NCBI GenBank assembly: GCA_964502215.1
Contig: CAZCUN010000009.1
Span: 9,052-73,051, forward strand
Direction of reading: 5' to 3'
Length of the DNA: 64,000 bases
Source of the DNA: JAALLB01 sp964502215
GTDB lineage: Bacteria > Pseudomonadota > Alphaproteobacteria > Rhizobiales > Rhizobiaceae
The notes beneath the pieces were generated by a model. That model had not been told where the DNA came from and made no database searches. It saw only the letters and a program-made list of their open reading frames with translations. This document shows, one piece after another, positions 15,827 through 23,584 of this stretch. The position numbers and the translations under genes are program-made. Position 1 is the stretch's first letter, and each line of letters begins with the position of its first letter.

Positions 15827-15895
15827 TCAGGCTGAGCTTGCCGAAGCATTGTGACTTATTTACCGCCTCGTCATTCGACAGGCTCAGGATGAGGC
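15827..15895. repeat. Inverted pair of REP-like extragenic repeats
   Basis: Two related 22-base units face each other between truB and rbfA: CCTCAGGCTGAGCTTGCCGA (from 15827) and TTCGACAGGCTCAGGATGAGG (to 15895), 17 of 22 positions matching when one is inverted. They resemble the widespread CTTCGACAGGCTCAGGATGAG extragenic repeats of alphaproteobacteria. The pair can fold into a hairpin in the mRNA between rbfA and truB, where it may protect or process the transcript. Confidence 0.65.
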
Positions 15896-15910
15896 TAAAT
15901 GATTTACTGC

Positions 15911-16318
15911 TCATTGATCTTCATCTCCGTCTGCATCCAAATCACGTTGCACTTGAGGGGAGTGTAAAAGCGCATCAATTTTTGAATAATTATCAAAGCT
16001 TGTGTCTTCTCTAAACCTAAACTCAGGCATATATTTCATCTGGTTCAGCATGGGAGAAACTTTACCACGGATAAACTTAGCATGTGTGGCTAAGGCCTTG
16101 ATTATCGGCTGGCTATCACCACCACCAAGCGGGGAAATATAACATGTTGCGATTTTTAAATCTGGCGACATGGAGACTTCTGAAATTGAAATCACTGTGC
16201 GTTGCAGAACATCGTCTTGAATTTCACCACGCTGCAAAAGCTGTGTCAGCGCATGACGCACATTTTCGCCCACACGTAATTGACGTTGCGATGGGCCGTT
16301 TCCTGAGAATTTACTCAT
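15911..16318 (-). CDS. rbfA: 30S ribosome-binding factor RbfA
   Basis: Late 30S maturation factor that binds 16S rRNA near the 5' helix. The 135-residue protein has the KH-like fold: SQRQLRVGENVRHALTQLL at the start, VISISEVSMSPDLKIATCYISP in the centre and MNQMKYMPEFRFREDTSFD before an acidic tail (LDADGDEDQ). It lies between infB (66 bases upstream) and truB in the standard order. Confidence 0.95.
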   Translation of the reverse strand: MSKFSGNGPSQRQLRVGENVRHALTQLLQRGEIQDDVLQRTVISISEVSMSPDLKIATCYISPLGGGDSQPIIKALATHAKFIRGKVSPMLNQMKYMPEFRFREDTSFDNYSKIDALLHSPQVQRDLDADGDEDQ

Positions 16319-16383
16319 GATTTTTTCCTATAGCTTTCTGCCCGGAATTGGACCGGACAGAACTCTTAAATTTTAAATGCTAC

Positions 16384-18921
16384 TTAAAGCGAACGTTCGA
16401 TGTGTTCTACGCGGAAGCACTCGATTACATCGCCTTGGCGCATGTCTTGGTAGTTTTCAAATGCCATACCGCATTCTTGACCACCTTGAACTTCTGATAC
16501 TTCATCTTTGAAGCGTTTAAGTGTTGAAAGGCTGCCTTCGTGGATAACAACATTATCACGCAGTAGACGCACGCCAGAACCACGTTCGACCTTGCCTTCT
16601 GTAATACGACAACCAGCAACCTTACCGACTTTCGATACGTTGAAGACTTCGAGAATTTCTGCGTAGCCCAAGAATGTTTCACGACGCTCTGGTGCAAGAA
16701 GACCAGACATCACGCTCTTCATATCATCAACCAAATCATAGATGATTGAATAGTAACGAATTTCAATGCCTTCAGCTTCTGCTGCATCACGTGCTTGTTT
16801 ATTGGCACGAACGTTAAAAGCCAAAATTGGTGCATTTGATGCAACCGCAAGGGCTACATCAGACTCGGTAATCGCACCAACACCTGAATGAACGATGCGT
16901 GCTGCAACTTCTTCTGTATTCATTTTTTCAAGGGCTTGCTGAATTGCTTCTGCAGAGCCTTGAACATCCGCTTTTAGCACAAGTGCTGCTTCACTTAGTT
17001 CACTTGTTTGAAGCTGTGTCATCATTTGCTCTAGTGAGCCACGAGAACCAGCGGCACGTGCCACTGCTTTTTCACGCGATAAGCGCTGACGATATTCTGA
17101 AATTTCACGCGCACGTGCTTCGTTTTCTACAACACCAATACGGTCGCCTGCAGACGGTGCACCATTTAAACCCAGTATCTCAACTGGCATAGAAGGTGTC
17201 GCTGCTTTTAATTGCTCGCCTTGGTCGTTGACAATAGCTCGAACCTTGCCCCACTCATCGCCAGCAATAACAATATCACCCACGTTCAGTGTACCACGAT
17301 TAATCAGAACAGTCGCAACCGGACCACGGCCTTTATCAAGCTTAGCTTCAATAACCGATCCTTCACCAGGTCGATTAGAGTTGGCTTTCAAATCAAGCAA
17401 TTCTGATTGTAGTGTTATCGCTTCTAACAACTTATCCAGATTTGTACCTTTTAGCGCAGATACTTCTACAGCCAGTACATCACCGCCCATGTCCTCAACA
17501 AAGACTTCATGTTGAAGCAATTCAGTTTTCACTTTATTTGCATCAGCGGCAGGTCTGTCCATTTTGTTGATTGCAACAATGATTGGCACTTCGGCTGCTT
17601 TGGCGTGATTAATCGATTCAATTGTTTGCGGCATAACGCTATCGTCTGCGGCGACTACAAGAATTGCAATATCCGTAATTTGCGCACCGCGTGCACGCAT
17701 AGATGTGAAAGCTTCGTGACCCGGTGTATCAATGAATGAAATTAACTGACCATCATGTTCAACTTGATAAGCCCCAATATGCTGAGTGATGCCGCCAGCT
17801 TCGCCTGAAACAACATTTGCTTTGCGAAGCGCATCCAGAAGCGATGTCTTACCATGATCAACGTGACCCATGATTGTTACAACAGGTGGACGAGATGTTA
17901 GATCGCTATCATCATCTGGCGCATCAAAAATACCGTCTTCAATATCACTATCAGAAACACGCCTTACTGTATGACCAAACTCGCCTGCAATAAGCTCTGC
18001 TGTATCAGCATCAATAATGTCGCCAGGCTTCATCATTTGGCCTTCTTGCATCAAATGTTTAATAACATCTACAGAACGCTCAGACATACGATTGGCTAAT
18101 TCCTGAATGGTAATCGTTTCAGGCAATTGTACTTCGCGTGACACTTTTTCTCTTGGACCAGCATTTTGCTGAGCAGCACGTTTGGCTTTTTCTTGACGAC
18201 GTTTTAGAGCTGCTAGTGATGGGCCGCGTTTTCCACGGTCTTCATCCAATGCATTTGTTAACGTAAGTTTAGTCTTACGACGGTCATCATCGCCTTTAGC
18301 GCGTGATGGTTTTGCTGGCTCTTCAGGTTTCTTGCGCTCGAACGGTTTAAGCTCTTTTTGTTTTGGTTCCTCGCGAGGAGCGGGTTTAGATATCGCGCCC
18401 TCTTCTGCTTTTGCAGCCGCAGCAGATGCGTCAGCAGCCGCAATACGCTCAGCTTCTTCACGTTCAGCTGCGAGGCGCTCTTCTTCGGCAGCTTTGTTCT
18501 TTGCTTCTTCGGCTTTAGATTCTGCACGCTTTGCATCTTCTTCAGAGCGGCGTTTTTCGTCAGCAGCCGCTTTTTCACGATCATCTGCTTCGCGTGCCTT
18601 AGCTTCTTCAAGTGCACGAGTGCGTGCTTCCATTTCATTTTTTGAAAGGTTTGAAGCAACTGGATCTTCTGCTGGTTGAGGCGTTGGTGCAACAACAGGT
18701 TTCACAACCACGGCTGGCTTTTCAACAGGTGAAGGCGCAACTTCAGCCGGAGGCGTATCGCCAGGCTTATTGATACGACGTTTACGGGTTTCAACAACCA
18801 CAGATTTTGTACGTCCATGAGAAAAATTCTGTCGCACTGTCCCTTGCGAGATACCGCTACCTCGCAGTGTTAGTGTTTTTTTCTCTTTTGGGGCGTTATT
18901 ATCGCCTTCGTTATCGCTCAT
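16384..18921 (-). CDS. infB: Translation initiation factor IF-2
   Basis: GTPase that brings initiator tRNA to the 30S subunit. The 845 residues divide into an N-terminal IF2-associated segment, a long highly charged Ala/Glu/Lys-rich linker (about 95-215), a second N-terminal module (ITIQELANRMSERSVDVIKHL), and the G domain with GHVDHGKTSLLDAL, DTPGHEAF and NKMD. The C-terminal domains that hold fMet-tRNA end in ECFRVEHIERSL. Linker length varies between species and is normal here. Next to ylxR and nusA in the usual order. Confidence 0.97.
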   Translation of the reverse strand: MSDNEGDNNAPKEKKTLTLRGSGISQGTVRQNFSHGRTKSVVVETRKRRINKPGDTPPAEVAPSPVEKPAVVVKPVVAPTPQPAEDPVASNLSKNEMEARTRALEEAKAREADDREKAAADEKRRSEEDAKRAESKAEEAKNKAAEEERLAAEREEAERIAAADASAAAAKAEEGAISKPAPREEPKQKELKPFERKKPEEPAKPSRAKGDDDRRKTKLTLTNALDEDRGKRGPSLAALKRRQEKAKRAAQQNAGPREKVSREVQLPETITIQELANRMSERSVDVIKHLMQEGQMMKPGDIIDADTAELIAGEFGHTVRRVSDSDIEDGIFDAPDDDSDLTSRPPVVTIMGHVDHGKTSLLDALRKANVVSGEAGGITQHIGAYQVEHDGQLISFIDTPGHEAFTSMRARGAQITDIAILVVAADDSVMPQTIESINHAKAAEVPIIVAINKMDRPAADANKVKTELLQHEVFVEDMGGDVLAVEVSALKGTNLDKLLEAITLQSELLDLKANSNRPGEGSVIEAKLDKGRGPVATVLINRGTLNVGDIVIAGDEWGKVRAIVNDQGEQLKAATPSMPVEILGLNGAPSAGDRIGVVENEARAREISEYRQRLSREKAVARAAGSRGSLEQMMTQLQTSELSEAALVLKADVQGSAEAIQQALEKMNTEEVAARIVHSGVGAITESDVALAVASNAPILAFNVRANKQARDAAEAEGIEIRYYSIIYDLVDDMKSVMSGLLAPERRETFLGYAEILEVFNVSKVGKVAGCRITEGKVERGSGVRLLRDNVVIHEGSLSTLKRFKDEVSEVQGGQECGMAFENYQDMRQGDVIECFRVEHIERSL

Positions 18922-19014
18922 ATTCTACCTTATCAGTACCCTATTTGGGCTTTTTGAACCTTATAACACATAAAATCCAGTATTTAATTTCATTCAGCGC
19001 AATTATTCGGCCAT

Positions 19015-19608
19015 TCAAGCTATATAATTCGTCAAACGATCAATCATTCTTACCAGTTTTTCAGTTGCCCCACCGTTTAATAAGGCAACATATGCTGTAT
19101 TTGTACCGTTTAATGTTTGATCCAGCTCTTCGCTGGAAAATTCATTAATCAACTTCACTTCTCGATCAGCATAGACTTTTTGAGCCTTTATAGCTGAACC
19201 CAACTTCTTTACACCGTCATTTCCTGCGTCACTCGCTTGCAAAAAAGCTAATGCAGCTCCATCTCGAACAAGTGCCTCAACCTTGGCTTGACCCGTCGCA
19301 ACCAGACCTGCCTTTTTGCACATAGTTAAAGCCTGCAAAGCATTTTTGCGAAGCAGTGTTTCGACAAGTTGAGGTAAATCTTTATCTACTTCAACTTTGT
19401 TTTTAAAACCGCGCGCAAATCCTGATTTGGCAACTGCCTCTTCTAAAGTTTTGCGCTTGGCAGTAACCCAAACACCGCGCCCAGGCAGTTTTCTTTGCAA
19501 GTCAGGGTAGACCTGATTTTCAGGGCCAACAACAAAACGGATCATCTCATCAGGAGATTTTTCTACTCTGCTAACAATGCAAGTGCGCGGGTTCATGTCT
19601 AGCGCCAA
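19015..19608 (-). CDS. YlxR (DUF448)/L7Ae-like RNA-binding protein
   Basis: A 197-residue protein that always sits between nusA and infB in alphaproteobacteria. The N-terminal half is a YlxR/DUF448 domain (RTCIVSRVEKSPDEMIRFVV, then LPGRGVWVTA), the second half an L7Ae-like fold (TMCKKAGLVATGQAKVEALV). YlxR is reported to bind RNA and affect transcription or RNase P in other bacteria; the role here is not known. The start is TTG at 19608, with AGGAG 7 bases upstream. It begins 27 bases after nusA. Confidence 0.9.
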   Translation of the reverse strand: MALDMNPRTCIVSRVEKSPDEMIRFVVGPENQVYPDLQRKLPGRGVWVTAKRKTLEEAVAKSGFARGFKNKVEVDKDLPQLVETLLRKNALQALTMCKKAGLVATGQAKVEALVRDGAALAFLQASDAGNDGVKKLGSAIKAQKVYADREVKLINEFSSEELDQTLNGTNTAYVALLNGGATEKLVRMIDRLTNYIA

Positions 19609-19635
19609 TGGCTATCTCCTAAATCCTAAAGGGCT

Positions 19636-21270
19636 TTAGAATATACGGCCTGGTTTTTTCGCTTCCTCTTCTGATACTTCGACAACTTCTTCTTCTGGTT
19701 CAGCATTAGCAGCAGCAAGTTCTTCTTCGGTAACCCAGCCTGCTTTTACACGTGCTTGCATCACCATTGCATCTGCATCAACACGTGGAATTTTAAATTC
19801 ATCAAGCGCGCCCGGGAAACGTGTTGTCTCACCATCTTTGCGCTCAGTCCAACCAATCAGATCATCAGCAGCGCAACCAGCAAAATCTTCCATTGTTTTA
19901 ATGTCGTCCTTACCAAGTGCTACAAGCATAGGCACCGTTAGACCATCAATTTCACGAAGCTCATCAGCTACACCAAGTTTTTTGCGCTCATCATCAAGAG
20001 CATTTTCTTGCTTGTCGATAAACTCTTTTGCACGCGCTTGAAGTTCGTCTGCCGTTTCATCATCAAACCCTTCAATCGAAGCAATTTCTAGCATGTCAAC
20101 ATATGCAACTTCTTCTACAGATGAAAAGCCTTCAGATGCCAAGAGTTGCGCAACCATTTCATCCACGTTTAATGCTTCAACAAATGCTTTTGCACTTGCT
20201 TCAAATTCTGACTGACGGCGTGTGCTTTCATCTTCTTCAGTCATGATATCGATATCCCAGCCAGTAAGCTGAGAAGCAAGTCGCACGTTTTGGCCGCGAC
20301 GACCAATTGCTAACGAAAGTTGATCGTCAGGGACAACAACTTCAATGCGTTCTGCTTCTTCATCCAGCACAACTTTAGCAACTTCTGCAGGTTGAAGTGC
20401 GTTTACGATGAAACTTGCAGGTTCTGGTGACCAAGGAATGATATCAATTTTTTCGCCCTGCAACTCGCCAACAACAGCTTGCACACGAGACCCGCGCATA
20501 CCCACACATGCACCCACTGGATCAATTGCAGAATCATTTGAAATTACTGCAATCTTTGCACGAGAACCTGGGTCACGCGCTACTGACTTAAGCTCAATGA
20601 CGCCATCATAAATTTCTGGCACTTCCATTGTGAAGAGCTTCGACATGAATTGTGGGTGTGTGCGTGACAAGAAAATTTGCGGTCCGCGTTGCTCGCGACG
20701 CACATCATAAAGATACGCACGAACACGGTCACCATAACGGAAGTTTTCGCGAGGGATTGTTTCATCACGACGAATGATTGCTTCACCTTTACCAAGATCA
20801 ACAATAACATTGCCATACTCAACGCGTTTGACCGTACCATTAATGATTTCGCCAACGCGGTCTTGGTATTCAGCAAACTGACGGTCACGCTCAGCATCGC
20901 GCACTTGTTGCACGATAACCTGTTTTGCTGATTGAGCTGCAATACGACCAAAATCCATTGGCGGGAGTGGTTCAGAAACATAATCACCAAGCTCAATTGA
21001 TGCTTCTTTATCACGTGCTAATTCAAGCGAGATTTGCGTTGTATGGTCTTCCACATGCTCAACAACTTCCAACAAACGCTTCAGGTTAATATCGCCAGTT
21101 TTGGTATCAACGTTTACATGGACATTGGTTTCCTGACCATAGCGAGACTTTGCTGCTTTTTCGATTGCATTTGCCATTGCAGAAATAACAATTTCTTTAT
21201 CGATCGCTTTTTCACGAGCAACCGCATCTGCTATTTGCAATAATTCCAATCTGTTAGCACTAACTGCCAT
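19636..21270 (-). CDS. nusA: Transcription termination/antitermination factor NusA
   Basis: Binds RNA polymerase and nascent RNA, modulating pausing, termination and antitermination. The 544 residues show the N-terminal polymerase-binding domain, an S1 domain (GEIINGTVKRVEYGNVIVDLG), two KH domains (GACVGMRGSRVQAVV and LAIGRRGQNVRLA), then two acidic helix-hairpin-helix repeats (SIEGFDDETADELQARA) as in E. coli. The end is strongly acidic before KKPGRIF. Preceded by rimP (44 bases) and followed by ylxR. Confidence 0.97.
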   Translation of the reverse strand: MAVSANRLELLQIADAVAREKAIDKEIVISAMANAIEKAAKSRYGQETNVHVNVDTKTGDINLKRLLEVVEHVEDHTTQISLELARDKEASIELGDYVSEPLPPMDFGRIAAQSAKQVIVQQVRDAERDRQFAEYQDRVGEIINGTVKRVEYGNVIVDLGKGEAIIRRDETIPRENFRYGDRVRAYLYDVRREQRGPQIFLSRTHPQFMSKLFTMEVPEIYDGVIELKSVARDPGSRAKIAVISNDSAIDPVGACVGMRGSRVQAVVGELQGEKIDIIPWSPEPASFIVNALQPAEVAKVVLDEEAERIEVVVPDDQLSLAIGRRGQNVRLASQLTGWDIDIMTEEDESTRRQSEFEASAKAFVEALNVDEMVAQLLASEGFSSVEEVAYVDMLEIASIEGFDDETADELQARAKEFIDKQENALDDERKKLGVADELREIDGLTVPMLVALGKDDIKTMEDFAGCAADDLIGWTERKDGETTRFPGALDEFKIPRVDADAMVMQARVKAGWVTEEELAAANAEPEEEVVEVSEEEAKKPGRIF

Positions 21271-21314
21271 AACATTCTCCTGTTAGATACGCTTATATAT
21301 AAGGCGTAAAACTT

Positions 21315-21899
21315 CTAATTGGTTTGAGAACCTTCGTCCTCGTCTTCTATTCCATTTGCTTCGCGTAAAGACTTATCACGCTTTAAAGCTTCCGTTATTA
21401 GCTCATCCGTCATAACGAGCTTTGCATCTTTAATTTCATCTATGTCCAAAACAAAATTTGGCTCTTCACCCTCACCCACAACCTCACGGCGGAAGGTGAT
21501 TTTTTTACCCTCAACGCAAATAATCATACCCTTGTAACGCTTGCGGCCATTAACAATCTGATGTGTTTCCAACTTAGCTGTGTGACCAACCCAAGTTTCA
21601 AAATCAGACAATCGCACCATAGGGCGATCAATCCCGGGCGAAGAAATTTCTAAGTGATACGCCTGCGGAATTGGGTCTTCAATATCCAAGATGGGCGAAA
21701 TTGCACGCGATACCTCTTCGCACCCTGAAACATTCATCGTGCCATCAGGTCGCTCTGCCATAATTTGCAACGTTGAGCCGTTAATATTAGATAGCTTTAT
21801 GCGCACAAGCCTATAACCCAGATCTTCAATCTCGGGTTCAAGAATTGCAGCAACTTTAGCCTCAATACCACTTTCAACAATGATGCGCGCGTCAGACAT
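21315..21899 (-). CDS. rimP: Ribosome maturation factor RimP
   Basis: Needed for assembly of the 30S 3' domain. The 194 residues match RimP: LGYRLVRIKLSNINGSTLQI, the conserved CEEVSRAISPILD, then YHLEISSPGIDRP and a C-terminal Sm-like barrel (KRYKGMIICVEGKKI). The acidic tail is longer than usual. It is the first gene of the rimP-nusA-infB-pnp cluster; its 97-base leader holds a promoter and an intrinsic terminator (21944-21975). Confidence 0.95.
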   Translation of the reverse strand: MSDARIIVESGIEAKVAAILEPEIEDLGYRLVRIKLSNINGSTLQIMAERPDGTMNVSGCEEVSRAISPILDIEDPIPQAYHLEISSPGIDRPMVRLSDFETWVGHTAKLETHQIVNGRKRYKGMIICVEGKKITFRREVVGEGEEPNFVLDIDEIKDAKLVMTDELITEALKRDKSLREANGIEDEDEGSQTN

Positions 21900-21943
21900 G
21901 CGATGCAGTTATCCCAGTTTAATTTCACTTACCGTTAGACATT

Positions 21944-21975
21944 AAAAAAGAGCGGGTGCTGGGTAGCGCCCACTC
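21944..21975 (-). terminator. Intrinsic terminator (candidate attenuator) in the rimP leader
   Basis: On the minus strand GAGTGGGCGC pairs with GCACCCGCTC (9 of 10, one G-U) around a 6-base loop and is followed at once by six T (21944-21949). It points toward rimP and lies about 45 bases before its ATG, inside the leader started by the promoter at 22004-22032. No minus-strand gene upstream needs it, so it reads as an attenuator of the nusA cluster. Confidence 0.7.
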
Positions 21976-22003
21976 TCGCGAATGATACGGAGAATTTGAA
22001 ATC

Positions 22004-22032
22004 TATATACGCTTAAATAGCATTATTTGCAA
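22004..22032 (-). promoter_or_regulatory. Candidate sigma-70-type promoter for the rimP-nusA-infB cluster
   Basis: On the minus strand TTGCAA (22027-22032) and TATATA (22004-22009) are spaced exactly 17 bases. The start of transcription would be near 21997, about 20 bases before the leader terminator. The -35 box lies inside the palindrome at 22028-22041. Confidence 0.5.
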
Positions 22033-22041
22033 GTACTTGCA
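22028..22041. promoter_or_regulatory. 14-base perfect palindrome between rimP and the glycine riboswitch
   Basis: TGCAAGTACTTGCA is a perfect palindrome that covers the -35 box of the proposed rimP promoter and lies about 55 bases upstream of the divergent riboswitch. It could be a repressor site for either side. No known consensus is matched. Confidence 0.35.
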
Positions 22042-22095
22042 TGAGACTTGAAATTTTTTAAAAATTCTGTCATCTATTCTATGTCTTTTAGAGAT

Positions 22096-22285
22096 GCAGG
22101 AGAGACTGAATTTATTTTTCAGCGCCGAAGGAGCAACACCCGGAAACTCTCAGGCAAAAGAACTGTATCTTTTGTGGTCTAGTATACCCAAAGACAATCT
22201 GGAGAGTGATAAGCTCATGCTTATCCACCGAAGGAGAAATGACAGGCTTAACTCTGTCACAAACTCTCAGGTTCCATGACAGATG
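22096..22285 (+). ncRNA. Tandem glycine riboswitch
   Basis: Two glycine aptamers in a row. Aptamer 1 (about 22096-22185) has GGAGAGAC, the conserved CGCCGAAGGAGCAA and AAACTCTCAGGCAAAAG. Aptamer 2 (about 22196-22285) has TGGAGAGTGATAAGC, CACCGAAGGAGAAAT and AAACTCTCAGG, with its own P2 (GATAAGC/GCTTATC) and P3 (GACAG/CTGTC) stems. The short linker is typical of the cooperative tandem form. Beyond it, GTTCC (22271-22275) can pair with GGAAC of the dadA ribosome site (22329-22333), which would fit translational control; that pairing is inference. A weak hairpin CCGAC/GTCGG lies at 22296-22309. Confidence 0.93.
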
Positions 22286-22339
22286 GGAAACGTACCGACT
22301 TTTGTCGGAATAACGCTGACTATCGAAAGGAACAAAATC

Positions 22340-23584
22340 ATGCGTAAAATTGCTGTTGTTGGTGCTGGTATCACAGGTATTACCACCGCTTATTCATTAC
22401 TTGAAAGAGGCTTTGAAGTGACGGTGTTTGACCGTAACCGATATGCTGCCATGGAAACTTCTTTTGCAAATGGCGGGCAGCTTTCTGCCTCAAATGCTGA
22501 AGTGTGGAACCGCTGGGCTACCATTATGAAGGGTATTAAATGGATGTTTGAGCCAGGTGCACCTTTGCTCGTAAATCCAAAACCAAGCTGGCATAAATTT
22601 TCATGGATGGCAGAGTTTATGGCAAACATTCCAGGCTATAAAGATAACACAATCAAAACCGTTGAACTTGCAATTGCAGCAAGGGAGCATCTTAAAGGCC
22701 ACGCTGAAAAAGAAGGCTTTGATTTTTCATGCGAACAACGTGGTATCTTACATGTTTATGACGATGAAAAAGAATTTTCCCATGCACGCAAAGTCAATGA
22801 CTTGCTTGCAGCAGGGGGACTGGACCGTAAAGAAGTTAGCGTTGAAGAAATTCGCAAACTAGAACCTGCGCTCACAAAGAACTTCATTGGTGGCTTATAT
22901 ACCGTAAGCGATTTTACGGGTGACATTCATACCTATGCTCGCGGTCTGTCTGAGGCTTGTAAACGTCGCGGCGTTGAATTTCACTATGGCTGCAAGGTTA
23001 GAAAATTAAGCCACTCTGATGAAGGTGTTGAGGTGCAATGGAAGGAAGAAGATGATACGCGCGTCCAAGGGCAATACGACGGTGTTGTAATTTGTGCAGG
23101 CGTTAGAAGCCGCGACCTTGCTGCGCAAATGGGTGACCGCATTAATATTTATCCAGTTAAAGGCTACTCTATTACAGTTCACTTAAACGACACAGAGAGC
23201 CAAAGTGCAGCCCCTTGGGTTTCGCTTTTAGATGATAAAGCCAAAATTGTTACAAGCCGTTTGGGCAAGGACCGTTTTCGTATTGCTGGAACGGCTGAAT
23301 TTAACGGTTATAATCTTGATATTAGAGATGATCGCATCAAGCCACTTACAAAGTGGTGTGAAAAACTGTTCCCAGATGTTTCAACTGAATTTGCGACACC
23401 TTGGGCTGGCCTTCGGCCAATGATGCCAAACATGCTTCCTAAGGTGGGTGCGGGTAAAAAATCGCGTGTATTTTATAATACAGGCCACGGGCATTTAGGC
23501 TGGACACTTTCTGCGGCAACTGCGGAATTGGTTGCAGAAGAAGTTTTGAAAGCCCGCCAAAGCAATTCTGGCATAGCTGCATGA
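22340..23584 (+). CDS. dadA: D-amino acid dehydrogenase (DadA family FAD oxidoreductase)
   Basis: FAD enzyme of the DadA/glycine oxidase family that oxidatively deaminates D-amino acids, or glycine in related enzymes. The 414-residue protein begins MRKIAVVGAGITGITTAY, the dinucleotide-binding GxGxxG, then ETSFANGGQLSASNAEVWN, typical of DadA. GHGHLGWTLSAATAELV near the end closes the FAD site. The start at 22340 has GAAAGG 9 bases upstream; the frame reaches back into the riboswitch but that part is not protein. Control by a glycine riboswitch suggests glycine is a substrate or product, or that the pathway feeds on excess glycine. The stop overlaps the next gene (ATGA). Confidence 0.9.
   Translation: MRKIAVVGAGITGITTAYSLLERGFEVTVFDRNRYAAMETSFANGGQLSASNAEVWNRWATIMKGIKWMFEPGAPLLVNPKPSWHKFSWMAEFMANIPGYKDNTIKTVELAIAAREHLKGHAEKEGFDFSCEQRGILHVYDDEKEFSHARKVNDLLAAGGLDRKEVSVEEIRKLEPALTKNFIGGLYTVSDFTGDIHTYARGLSEACKRRGVEFHYGCKVRKLSHSDEGVEVQWKEEDDTRVQGQYDGVVICAGVRSRDLAAQMGDRINIYPVKGYSITVHLNDTESQSAAPWVSLLDDKAKIVTSRLGKDRFRIAGTAEFNGYNLDIRDDRIKPLTKWCEKLFPDVSTEFATPWAGLRPMMPNMLPKVGAGKKSRVFYNTGHGHLGWTLSAATAELVAEEVLKARQSNSGIAA

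Noticed and set aside
18258..18695. Long antisense and alternative-frame ORFs over the infB linker
   Set aside because: Caused by the biased Lys/Glu/Ala codons of the charged linker, not by a second gene.
22094..22279. 61-residue plus-strand ORF upstream of dadA
   Set aside because: It lies wholly inside the glycine riboswitch; its sequence is explained by conserved aptamer bases.
22283..22339. N-terminal extension of the dadA frame
   Set aside because: No ribosome site, reads through riboswitch end; the FAD fold begins at 22340 with a good ribosome site.
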